From Halobacteriales archaeon QH_6_64_20 (GTDB lineage Archaea > Halobacteriota > Halobacteria > Halobacteriales > Halococcaceae): a stretch of DNA of 42,603 nucleotides. Location: the NCBI GenBank assembly GCA_003021235.1, contig PXQR01000029.1, positions 1-42,603 on the forward strand, written 5' to 3'. The notes beneath the pieces are model-generated. The model was not told the origin of the DNA. It was given only the letters and a program-made list of their open reading frames with translations, and searched no databases. The position numbers and the translations under genes are program-made. Below, piece after piece: positions 28,565-35,309 of the stretch (position 1 is its first letter; every line of letters starts with the position of its first letter).

Positions 28565-29565
28565 CCGTTCGTAGCCGGCCGGAGGTGCTCGCAGTCGCCG
28601 ACGCTCACGCTCACGCGTCCCTCGGACGTCTCGAGCACGAGAGTTCCCGGAAAACGCACGTCCATCGCCTCGCCGACGATCGTCTCGCGGGCGGTCTCGA
28701 CGCGGACGCGCCGGCCGAGCGTGAACGCGAACTCGCGCCAGGCTGGGAGTATCGAGTCGGGATCGGTACGGAGCGCATCGAACTCGCCGAGGAGCCGCTG
28801 GACGAGGCCCCGCCGATCGACGTCGCCGACCGCCTCGCGCATGCTCGTCGCTCTTAGTGGTACGTCATCGCTATCGACGTTCGCGTTGAGCCCGATCCCG
28901 ACGACGATCCAGGCGATCCGGTCGGCCTCGCCCTGCATCTCGGTGAGAATTCCTGCAAGCTTTCGCTCCCTCGCTTCACTTCCCTTGTTCTCGTTATTCT
29001 CATTTTCGTTTTCGTTCCCGCTCCCGTTTCCGTTCCACTGGTCACGAACGAGCACGTCGTTCGGCCACTTGATCCCCGCGTCGACCCCCTCGGCACGGAC
29101 CGCACGGGTCGTCGCAACGGCCGCCGCAAGGGTGTAGATCGGCGCTCGGGCCGGCGGGAGGTCGGGTCGACAGAGGACGCTCAGCCAGACGCCGCCCGCC
29201 GGCGAGGCCCACTCGCGATCCAGCCGTCCCCGGCCGCCGGTCTGCTCGTCGGCGAGCACGGCGACGTCGGTCCCGCCGGCGGCGGCGAGGTCGCGCGCGC
29301 GAGCGTTCGTGCTCGGAAGCGATGGGTGGAACTCGACCTCGAAGGGTGCGTCGAGACCGAACTCGACCGCCGGCCCGCCGTAGTCGGGAACGCCGTCAAG
29401 TGCGTACCCCGCATCGGTGCTCGCAACCCCGAAGCCGACCGCCCGAAGCGCCTCGACGTGCTTCCAGACCGCCGCGCGCGAGATTTCCAATCGGGCGGCG
29501 AGGTCGGGACCCGAGACCGGTCCGTCGGCGATCGCGTCGAGCACGGCGCGGCGCGTCTCCTGCAT
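28558..29565 (-). CDS. birA: Biotin--[acetyl-CoA-carboxylase] ligase / repressor (BirA)
   Basis: 335 residues. An N-terminal winged helix (RAVLDAIADGPVSGPDLAAR, LEISRAAVWKHVEALRAVGF) is joined to the ligase domain: LPSTNARARDLAA, DEQTGGRGRLDREWASPAGG (ATP/biotin loop), GIKWPNDVLVRDQ, KLAGILTEMQGEADR and VVGIGLNANV. It makes biotinyl-AMP and attaches biotin to carboxylase carrier proteins, here presumably the partner of pccB. The loop after NDVLVRDQ carries an unusual Asn/Glu-rich insert (NGNGSGNENENENNENKGS) right beside the active-site Lys-containing KLAGIL segment. Confidence 0.92.
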   Translation of the reverse strand: MQETRRAVLDAIADGPVSGPDLAARLEISRAAVWKHVEALRAVGFGVASTDAGYALDGVPDYGGPAVEFGLDAPFEVEFHPSLPSTNARARDLAAAGGTDVAVLADEQTGGRGRLDREWASPAGGVWLSVLCRPDLPPARAPIYTLAAAVATTRAVRAEGVDAGIKWPNDVLVRDQWNGNGSGNENENENNENKGSEARERKLAGILTEMQGEADRIAWIVVGIGLNANVDSDDVPLRATSMREAVGDVDRRGLVQRLLGEFDALRTDPDSILPAWREFAFTLGRRVRVETARETIVGEAMDVRFPGTLVLETSEGRVSVSVGDCEHLRPATNGR

Positions 29566-29666
29566 GGGTGGCGATAGGCCGGCGGCTCAATTAAACGAGG
29601 CGACCGGCACGGACTCGATCGTCGCCGCTCGCCGACGCGTCGGCGGTGATCGGCTGAGAATGGCTC

Positions 29667-30428
29667 TTAACCGTCTCGTTCGTTCGAGTTCGGTGACTTC
29701 GACGGTTCCGAGGCCGGGGATTCCGGTGATTCGGACGGTTCAGACGACCCCGACGACCCTGACGACCGACTCCGAGCGGGGACCGCGAGCAATAGCAGTA
29801 CTGTGCCGGCCGCGGCCTCCCCGCGGGGCACCCAGCTGTAGACGTGGTTGAGCATGGCGTAGGTCACGACGCCTAAAAACAGCGACAGTGACCACGAGAG
29901 AACGGTGAGCCGGCCGACCCGCGCGTGGGCCGTCTCGCGCAGTTCCGTCGGCGAGTGGGTGAGCCCTAGGACGACCGGAAAGATCACGAGCGGAACGGCG
30001 AGTACGGACAACACGATATGGACTGCGAGCATCGCGAGATACGCGATTCTGACCGGGCCGGCGTACGCGGCGAGGAACTGCCCCTCCTCGATGACGATCG
30101 CCTTCTCGAACCCGCCGCCGACCTTCGTGAGATACATGACGAGGAACAGTGAGATCAGCGTAAAGGCAGTGAGCATCGCCGCCCGGTGTTTGCGGACCGC
30201 GCCGCGGCGGATGAACCACCAGCCGACGAGCAATGCGAGAAGTGCGGCACTGTTGGTCACGGCGATCGCATCGGAGAGCACTATCACAGTTCGATCGCTG
30301 ATCTCAGGGAAGACGTCGATGACACCCCCGAACGTCCCGAGCACGAGCACGTAGCCGACGAGCGAGAGTATCGCGGTGACGACCACGGGATGGTCTTTCA
30401 CCGGCCCGGACGCCTGCGCAGTGGCCAT
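29667..30428 (-). CDS. DUF420 family membrane protein
   Basis: 253 residues with about six hydrophobic segments (VVVTAILSLVGYVLVLGTFG; SAALLALLVGWWFIRRGAV; TAFTLISLFLVMYLTKVGG; AYLAMLAVHIVLSVLAVPL; LSWSLSLFLGVVTYAMLNHV; TVLLLLAVPA). Conserved His residues (HRAAML, HIVLS, LNHVYSW) suit DUF420, whose members are linked to heme-copper oxidase assembly. The C-terminal ~40 residues are a Ser/Glu/Pro low-complexity tail. The 406-bp mobile element is inserted just upstream of its start and may separate it from its promoter. Confidence 0.82.
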   Translation of the reverse strand: MATAQASGPVKDHPVVVTAILSLVGYVLVLGTFGGVIDVFPEISDRTVIVLSDAIAVTNSAALLALLVGWWFIRRGAVRKHRAAMLTAFTLISLFLVMYLTKVGGGFEKAIVIEEGQFLAAYAGPVRIAYLAMLAVHIVLSVLAVPLVIFPVVLGLTHSPTELRETAHARVGRLTVLSWSLSLFLGVVTYAMLNHVYSWVPRGEAAAGTVLLLLAVPARSRSSGSSGSSEPSESPESPASEPSKSPNSNERDG

Positions 30429-30553
30429 ATCGATGGTAGAGGTGGCTCGCGTATGGCCTCTTCGATCGGTCGAAGGAGGAAACAGTGTATGTTGAGCGTG
30501 TCATAGAACAGTTCACATGGTTCTGTGAATCACGTCTAACGGCTTGAGAATGC

Positions 30554-30570
30554 CGTGCACTTAATGCACG
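30554..30570. repeat. Palindrome upstream of the RHH gene
   Basis: CGTGCA-cttaa-TGCACG, 6-bp arms, 23 nt before the ATG of the RHH gene. It shares GCCGTGCACTTA and TGCACG with the copy at 30808-30826. Ribbon-helix-helix proteins bind such palindromes, so it is a candidate self-operator. Confidence 0.7.
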
Positions 30571-30592
30571 ACGATCTCAGTAGATCATAGAC

Positions 30593-30794
30593 ATGGCAAA
30601 AAGAGAAATTCGGCGTTGCTGTTGACGAAGAGATCGTCCGAGAAGTGGACGAACTGGTCGCTGAGTGTGACGATCTCGGAGCGGCTGGCTCCGAGATCGT
30701 CGAGGCCATCCTCACAGCGTTCATTCAATCCGAGTCAGACCACGCTAAACAGGTGAGAGAGATCATTATTCGGAAACGAAAGGGTTCTCTCTGA
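30593..30794 (+). pseudogene. Ribbon-helix-helix (CopG-like) protein, one-base frame slip at the start
   Basis: One frame reads EKFGVAVDEEIVREVDELV, then AECDDLGAAGSEIVEAILTA and IRKRKGSL before TGA 30792-30794: a strand followed by two helices typical of Arc/MetJ/CopG folds. The obvious ATG at 30593 is one base out of frame. The run ATGGCAAAAAGAG has five A where four or seven would join ATG to the RHH frame. No other start lies near, so the gene is slipped, inactivated or wrongly sequenced. It is the cargo of TIR element 2 and is flanked by two palindromes. Confidence 0.72.
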
Positions 30795-30807
30795 CTATCT
30801 ATGAAAG

Positions 30808-30826
30808 CCGTGCACTTAGTGCACGG
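30808..30826. repeat. Palindrome downstream of the RHH gene
   Basis: CCGTGCAC-tta-GTGCACGG, perfect 8-bp arms, 13 nt after the RHH stop. Second copy of the upstream palindrome. May be an operator, a terminator hairpin or a structural part of the element. Confidence 0.7.
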
Positions 30827-30973
30827 TATTCTAAGGGAATATTCTCCTACAACAATAAGAAATGTGACTATAGTGTGGGAACAATTCTATGACACCCTCT
30901 ATGTTAGGTATATAATAATACGTTCGAGAACTGGGAACTTCGACCGGCGGTTTAGAGTGGCCTACGAGCGGAC

Positions 30974-31393
30974 TCACTGATCGTTGAGGAAGTCGTGGAT
31001 AGCGCTCCCGTAGCGTTCGAACCGTTCTATGTCCTGCAGGTGGTCGTACACACGCTCGTCGACGATATCGGCGTATTCGTATGCTAAGACGTTTCTGAAC
31101 CCGGCCATCTCGGCCATCTCGTCGGCGGTAGCCGACGAAAGGATTCGTTCCGCTTCAAGCATCCGGAAGAGATCGCCGTAGTTCGTGGGTTCTCGAAACC
31201 CTTCCGCGGCGACGATGTGCGAGGCGACGCTGAGACTGGCTCGGGTAGCTTTCTCGAACCGACGTTCGACGATGTCCTGGAGATCCCTGTCGCGTCGGTA
31301 CTCCTCCCAGGAGCAGCCTTGCTTTTCGGCCAGGCCTCGAAGGTACGTCTCGAGGCTCCCGAGCTTCGACGTTACTCGGTCAGGATCGATCAT
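30974..31393 (-). CDS. hepT: HepT-like HEPN toxin with altered RNase motif
   Basis: 139 residues. HepT/DUF86 fold: SKLGSLETYLRGLAEKQGC, then YRRDRDLQDIVERRFEKATR and the C-terminal catalytic helix. Active HepT RNases carry R-x4-H-x-Y. Here residues ~100-107 read RNVLAYEY: Arg and the final Tyr are present but the His position is Tyr (codon TAC at 31079-31081, one transition from CAC). The gene overlaps mntA by 14 bp, antitoxin first. The toxin may be catalytically dead; in known MntA-HepT pairs the antitoxin modifies the final Tyr. Confidence 0.82.
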   Translation of the reverse strand: MIDPDRVTSKLGSLETYLRGLAEKQGCSWEEYRRDRDLQDIVERRFEKATRASLSVASHIVAAEGFREPTNYGDLFRMLEAERILSSATADEMAEMAGFRNVLAYEYADIVDERVYDHLQDIERFERYGSAIHDFLNDQ

Positions 31394-31838
31394 ACGTACC
31401 GTTCTCGATGCGTTCGTCGAGAGCCGCTGTCCACTTCGATTTTATAGGGGCGAAATCGAGCTTTCGCACGAGGAATTCGGCTTCCGACCTGACAGCCTCG
31501 TGCTCGTTTCCCAGCAGCACCGTTCCCTCCGAGAGGATTTCGTAGCCGAACTCGGGACCGACGGCCGCGAGATCGACGAGGTCGATCGCTCCGAAGCCGG
31601 TTGCGTCCATGAGGGTGGCGGTCAGCTCATTGAGCAGTCGTCGCTTCCGCCGTTCGGAGACGGTCTCATCGAACAGTACCGCGACGTCTAGGTCACTCAA
31701 TCCGTGTGTGGTTTCAGTTGCCTGGGAACCGAACAGCACGGCCATCGAAACCGGGTACTCCTGCAGGCACTCGGTCAACGCGTCCCGATCGAGCCGAGCG
31801 GGCTCCTCGCTTCGCCGTTCGACGAACCGCATACGCAT
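31380..31838 (-). CDS. mntA: MntA-type nucleotidyltransferase antitoxin
   Basis: 152 residues. Minimal nucleotidyltransferase motif G-S-x10-D-x-D is exact in VLFGSQATETTHGLSDLDVA, with a later acidic residue in FGAIDLVDLAAV. MntA proteins adenylylate the Tyr of the HepT RX4HXY motif and silence the toxin. hepT follows with a 14-bp overlap, so this is a two-gene operon. ATG 31838 (or 31832) lies near a GTTTGTAC TATA-like box at about 31856-31863. Confidence 0.85.
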   Translation of the reverse strand: MRMRFVERRSEEPARLDRDALTECLQEYPVSMAVLFGSQATETTHGLSDLDVAVLFDETVSERRKRRLLNELTATLMDATGFGAIDLVDLAAVGPEFGYEILSEGTVLLGNEHEAVRSEAEFLVRKLDFAPIKSKWTAALDERIENGTYDRS

Positions 31839-32052
31839 CCTTCACCGTCGTGGAGTACAAACGCTCGCGGTCGAGCGCTATCACGGGGGGCTTCGAGTAC
31901 CTTCTCTTCGATCGCGACGACTCGGCGCTGATCGACTCGGTCAATGAAGCGTGTCACCCCATGGTCGATCGGAGGACGAAACGGTCTATGAGACCGACGA
32001 ATTCGACCGTCGGCACCGACAGAGCCAAACAGTCACGGTCGAACGGGAACGT

Positions 32053-32472
32053 ATGAGCACAGGACAGAGCCAGCGGCCGATCCGCTGTCTCGTCGCCAAA
32101 GTCGGACTGGACGGCCACGACCGGGGCGCACACGTGATCGCCCGCGCCTTCCGGGACGCCGGCTTCGAAGTCATTTATTCGGGCTTACACAAATCGCCCG
32201 ACGAGATCGTCCAGGCCGCCGTCCAAGAGGACGTCGACGTGCTCGGGATCTCGATACTTTCCGGCGCACACAACACGCTCGTCCCGAAGATCGTCGGTGG
32301 ATTAGAGGAGTATGACGCCTTCGAGGACACCCTAATCATCTTAGGCGGGATCATCCCCGAGGAGGACCGGCCAGCCCTCGAAGACCAGGGGGTGGGGGCG
32401 ATCTTCGGGCCGGGCGCGTCGATGGACGAAGCCGTCACGTTCGTCCGCGAGAACGCCCCGGAGCGCGCCTGA
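32053..32472 (+). CDS. mcmA2: Methylmalonyl-CoA mutase small subunit, B12-binding domain
   Basis: 139 residues. The B12-binding signature D-x-H-x-x-G is in KVGLDGHDRGAHVIARAFRD, followed by VIYSGLHKSPDEI and ILGGIIPEEDRPAL and the final GPGASMDEAV. In haloarchaea the mutase is split and this is the cobalamin-binding chain of the enzyme converting methylmalonyl-CoA to succinyl-CoA. ATG 32053 starts MSTGQSQRPIRCLV; the longer frame is not conserved. meaB begins one base after its stop. The catalytic large subunit is not in the window. Confidence 0.9.
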   Translation: MSTGQSQRPIRCLVAKVGLDGHDRGAHVIARAFRDAGFEVIYSGLHKSPDEIVQAAVQEDVDVLGISILSGAHNTLVPKIVGGLEEYDAFEDTLIILGGIIPEEDRPALEDQGVGAIFGPGASMDEAVTFVRENAPERA

Positions 32473-32473
32473 G

Positions 32474-33615
32474 ATGGCCGGCTCGGAGACGAACGACGAG
32501 CTCGTCGCCGATCTGCTCGACGGGAACCATCGTGCGCTCGCGCGTGTCATCACGAAGATCGAGAACCGCACGCCGGGCTACCGCGAGCTGGTGTCGGCGC
32601 TCCACGAACACACGGGAAACGCCGAGGTGATCGGGATCACCGGCAGTCCCGGCTCGGGGAAATCGACGCTCGTCGACCGGATGGCCGAACACTACCGGTC
32701 GGAGGGGTTCACCGTCGGGATCATCGGCATCGATCCCTCCTCGCCCTTTACCGGGGGCGCGGTGCTCGGTGATCGCATCCGAATGAGTTCGACCACCGGC
32801 GACATGGACGTCTTCTTCCGTTCGATGAGCGCACGCGGTTCGCTCGGCGGACTGTCGACGGCCACCGCGGACGCGGTCAAAGCCCTCGACGCGTTCGGCA
32901 AGGACAGGGTCGTTATCGAGACCGTCGGCGCGGGCCAGAACGAGATCGATATCGTGAAAACCGCCGACACGGTCTGTGTGCTGGTCCCGCCGGGCAGCGG
33001 CGACGACGTCCAGATGCTCAAAGCCGGTATCCTCGAGATCGGCGACCTGTTCGTCGTCAACAAGGCCGACCTGGAGGGATCGGATCGGACGGTAATGGAG
33101 TTACGCGAGATGATCGACGGGCGCGCCGATCGCCTCTCGTCGCTCGACGCCGGTCATCACGCTCGCGACGGGCCCAGCGCGTCCGACGATACGGCGGGAC
33201 GGGACACGACCGGAACCCACGACGGAGAAACGAGCGGGGAAACGTCGGCGGCGGTCGTCCGAGAGGACGGAACGGACGAGCACGGAACCCTATCCGAGTC
33301 CGAACCAGGGTCCGGGTCCGAAAATCGGGTGACGGCGTCGCCGACTTCCTCGCCGCGATCGACGACCACCGCAGCTTCCTGCAGGAGTCGGGTCGGTTCG
33401 AACGCCAGGTCAGGAACCGGTACGCAGAGGAGATCAGGGCGCTATTGCGCGAGGACTCGAGTACGCTGGTCGAACGGGAGGTCGCCGCCCGAGGCGGACT
33501 CGACACGTTCGTCGACCGAGTGATGGCGGGCGAAACCGATCCGTACGCCGTCGCCGAGGAGGTCATGACGCCGCTTCGCGGGTGCGTTGAGGCCCGTCGC
33601 AACGAGGACGCCTGA
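32474..33615 (+). pseudogene. meaB: MeaB/ArgK-type GTPase chaperone of methylmalonyl-CoA mutase, frame-disrupted
   Basis: Residues 1-~220 are intact G domain: GSPGSGKSTLVDRMAE (Walker A), DPSSPFTGGAVLGDRIRMSS, ETVGAGQNE and NKADLEGSD. From about 33130 the frame enters a low-complexity stretch and ends at 33523 in an unrelated frame. The true C-terminus (SGDGVADFLAAIDDHRSFLQ to RRNEDA) lies in another frame, stop 33613-33615. The conserved W-x-P-P-x-x-x-T-V-A segment expected between them is missing, so a short deletion near 33300-33330 is more likely than a single slip. It either inactivates the chaperone or is an assembly fault. It pairs with mcmA2 one base upstream. Confidence 0.83.
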
Positions 33616-33883
33616 AGCGAAGCGATGGGGATCGAACGGTCGCGCGTCGCCTTCGATACGTCCTTCGCCCCGTTTCGCCGGATTCGTCCTGTCCGAGCGT
33701 ACTCCGGGCCCGACGACCTTCGATCGCTTTCCGCTACCGTCGTCAGGTACCCGGTCTCCCGGCCGATCGCGCCGACCCTTGTATCCCAGGGATGGCTTCC
33801 TTTCGGCCCGGGCTACAAGCATCAATTGGGCGCAGTCAGGCGCAACCACCACCCGCACCACCCACACTTCGAATGTCGCGAAT

Positions 33884-33898
33884 GGCACGTTACGTGCC
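33884..33898. repeat. Perfect palindrome with 7-bp arms
   Basis: GGCACGT-t-ACGTGCC. About 30 bp before a longer stem-loop; possible end of a lost element or protein site. Confidence 0.6.
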
Positions 33899-33928
33899 GT
33901 CGCGCGTTCTCACAGCCGTCGTGCGCCC

Positions 33929-33960
33929 GTTCGTTCGGTGCTCGCACCCACCGAACGAAC
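33929..33960. repeat. 12-bp perfect stem-loop
   Basis: GTTCGTTCGGTG (33929-33940) pairs exactly with CACCGAACGAAC (33949-33960) around an 8-nt loop, followed by CTTTCT. It could be a strong terminator-like hairpin or an inverted repeat of a vanished element. No gene reads into it with confidence. Confidence 0.75.
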
Positions 33961-34094
33961 CTTTCTACATGCTTGACCGACAGGTACACTCACTTGCGGC
34001 ATGTGCACAAACACGGTGAGCACCGAGCGCAGGTTTGACCGCGGAGCTTCATCGTAACCGGGCGACTCACACTGCCGCCGGACAGCTAATGAGG

Positions 34095-34124
34095 CTTCAA
34101 CCCCACGGAGGTCCGTCTGTAACG
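34095..34124 (-). CRISPR. Orphan inverted CRISPR-type repeat
   Basis: On the minus strand the 30 nt begin GTTACAGACG and end GTGGGGTTGAAGC, the hallmarks of haloarchaeal type I-B repeats. It differs from the plus-strand copies at 35117-35213 in the middle. No second repeat follows within one spacer length. It lies 165 bp from the end of the VapC-like gene. Confidence 0.75.
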
Positions 34125-34288
34125 AGATCTCTGTCAGAACGCGGCCTACTATCAACATTACTCGCTCTTATGTAGACTGGCGGAACAGCATGGTAACAAT
34201 GGACGCACTATGGCGAGAGACAACCGCTACGTCACGAATACAGCTTACTCAGGAGCTGAATCGCTCGTCATCTCGCGGTTCCGCTGTA

Positions 34289-34600
34289 CTACTCGTGGAT
34301 GGTGTACGCGTCGATAATGCCGGCGAGCACGCGAATGTCCTCGATTCCGTGTTCGACGACGGTGACGGGCATCTCGCGGGCAACGAGATCGGGGACGTCG
34401 GTTGCCGGACGGGTCAGTTCGACACCAGCGACCGTATCGCGCTTGTCGAATTTATAGAGCGCTTCGATAACTGCGATCGCCGGCACCTGGATCACACAGT
34501 CACCGGCCGCAGCGCGTTCGAACAGCTCGACTACGGTCTCAGGAAGTCTGCCAACGGCGTACCGGAGGACACCGACCGCGTCGAGGGTGTATCGCTCCAT
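34289..34600 (-). pseudogene. vapC: VapC-like PIN-domain toxin, truncated
   Basis: 103 codons where PIN toxins usually have 125-150. The first acidic residues are present (LDAVGVLRYAVG; AIAVIEALYKF), but the frame stops at TAG right after AGIIDAYTIHE, before the H-D-A and last acidic residues of the active site. Past the stop the shifted frame reads VQRNREMTSDSAPE, which could be the lost end. It is 9 bp after vapB. It is probably inactive; without a search a shorter valid family cannot be excluded. Confidence 0.7.
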
Positions 34601-34609
34601 CGCTTCGGG

Positions 34610-34867
34610 TTACTCGACCGACCACTCGGTCCGTCGGCTCTCGTAGAGATCGCTTTCGAGTTTGTCGACGAGCCGCTCTCGATCGCTCTCGTCGACTCCA
34701 TCGGCGAACGACCCATACCCGCCGAGCCGGCTCCGTTTCTTGACGGCGAGCCCGTCTTCCGTTCCGATCCACTCGACCTCGTCGCCGGGTTCGATCCCGT
34801 ATCGTTCGCGTAAGTCCTTCGGGATCGTAGTCTGTCCCTTGTCCGTCACGCGTGTCGTCTCTCCCAT
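34610..34867 (-). CDS. vapB: VapB-like AbrB-type antitoxin
   Basis: 85 residues. The SpoVT-AbrB DNA-binding fold is plain: TRVTDKGQTTIPKDLRERYG, IEPGDEVEWIGTEDGLAVKK. The C-terminal half (DGVDESDRERLVDKLESDLY) should bind and neutralise the PIN toxin encoded next. ATG 34867 is preferred to one five codons upstream; the promoter holds an inverted repeat for likely autoregulation. It is intact while its toxin is truncated. Confidence 0.83.
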   Translation of the reverse strand: MGETTRVTDKGQTTIPKDLRERYGIEPGDEVEWIGTEDGLAVKKRSRLGGYGSFADGVDESDRERLVDKLESDLYESRRTEWSVE

Positions 34868-34875
34868 ATCGGTAA

Positions 34876-34901
34876 GAACCACTGTAAGAACTTAGTGGTT
34901 C
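34876..34901 (-). promoter_or_regulatory. Operator-like inverted repeat at the vapBC promoter
   Basis: GAACCACT (34876-34883) and AGTGGTTC (34894-34901) are perfect arms around 10 nt; GTAAGAAC is also directly repeated at 34872-34879 and 34884-34891. The site overlaps the expected TATA position upstream of vapB, as in self-regulating antitoxin operons. Confidence 0.6.
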
Positions 34902-35021
34902 GGCTGGAAGAACGCTCGGGTCGCCGTCCTCTCTACCTCCGTCCGGCATCGACCTGTGAATCCGTTCGGACGCTACTGGTGTCCATTCCGAACGAATTCC
35001 CCGGAGCACGGTAGCCGAGTT

Positions 35022-35059
35022 GTCGACCCCCTGGGGCTGAGCAGGTATTGAGGGTCGAC
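35022..35059. repeat. Inverted repeat just before the mini-CRISPR
   Basis: GTCGACCC (35022-35029) and GGGTCGAC (35052-35059), 22 bp apart. It sits about 60-95 bp upstream of the first CRISPR repeat, in the position of a leader. Confidence 0.5.
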
Positions 35060-35116
35060 GGAAACACTATGTGCTCAGCGGCAGAGACAACTACTGTGTC
35101 CGCTGAATCGGGCAGC

Positions 35117-35213
35117 GTTACAGACGAACCCCTTGTGGGGTTGAAGCGATGACTGCGAGACGAAGGGCCGGTACCTCGCGATGGTTACAGACGAACCTTC
35201 GTAGGGTTGAAGC
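35117..35213 (+). CRISPR. Two-repeat mini-CRISPR with one 36-nt spacer
   Basis: Repeat 1 is 35117-35147 (31 nt) and repeat 2 is 35184-35213 (30 nt). Both start GTTACAGACGAACC and end GGGTTGAAGC, the form of haloarchaeal type I-B repeats; they differ at several middle positions and repeat 1 has one extra base, so both are degenerate. The spacer 35148-35183 is 36 nt, a normal length, and reads as an open frame DDCETKGRYLAM. No cas gene is in the window. It is either a relic or a small RNA source. Confidence 0.82.
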
Positions 35214-35309
35214 CAGGCGAACAGATCGAGTCGGAGTATTTACCCGTCGAGTTACAGGTGGATCTCCATCGGACTGGAGCAACGGAGTTGCCGACCCAAC
35301 AGTGTTTAA

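Larger units (their letters stand above)
30494..30899. mobile_element. Short TIR element 2 (406 bp) with exact 6-bp target duplication
   Basis: The left end is GAGCGTGTCATAGAACAGTT, identical to element 1 over these 20 bases. The right end, read inward from 30899 on the minus strand, is GAGGGTGTCATAGAA-tt-GTTCCCACA, nearly the same as element 1's right end. Both flanks are TATGTT (30488-30493 and 30900-30905), an exact 6-bp target duplication, so the insertion is recent. No transposase is present; the cargo is a ribbon-helix-helix gene between two palindromes. Confidence 0.88.
33616..34288. other. 673-bp region of relics between meaB and the VapBC pair
   Basis: No coding frame has family support. 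It contains two strong inverted repeats (33884-33898, 33929-33960) and an orphan CRISPR-type repeat (34095-34124). Base composition is mixed, as expected for a patchwork of past insertions. Confidence 0.5.

Noticed and set aside
31839-32052. Possible protein relic between mntA and mcmA2
   Set aside because: A frame reads GGFEYLLFDRDDSALIDSVN but has no start or family match; treated as divergent promoter DNA.
33442-33888. Minus-strand 148-codon frame over the meaB end
   Set aside because: It is antisense to the meaB C-terminus and continues into gene-free DNA without motifs.
35069-35151. 27-codon frame reading into the first CRISPR repeat
   Set aside because: Too short, no motif, and it would end inside the mini-array; a resemblance to the lost N-terminus of the second nucleotidyltransferase was too weak to claim.
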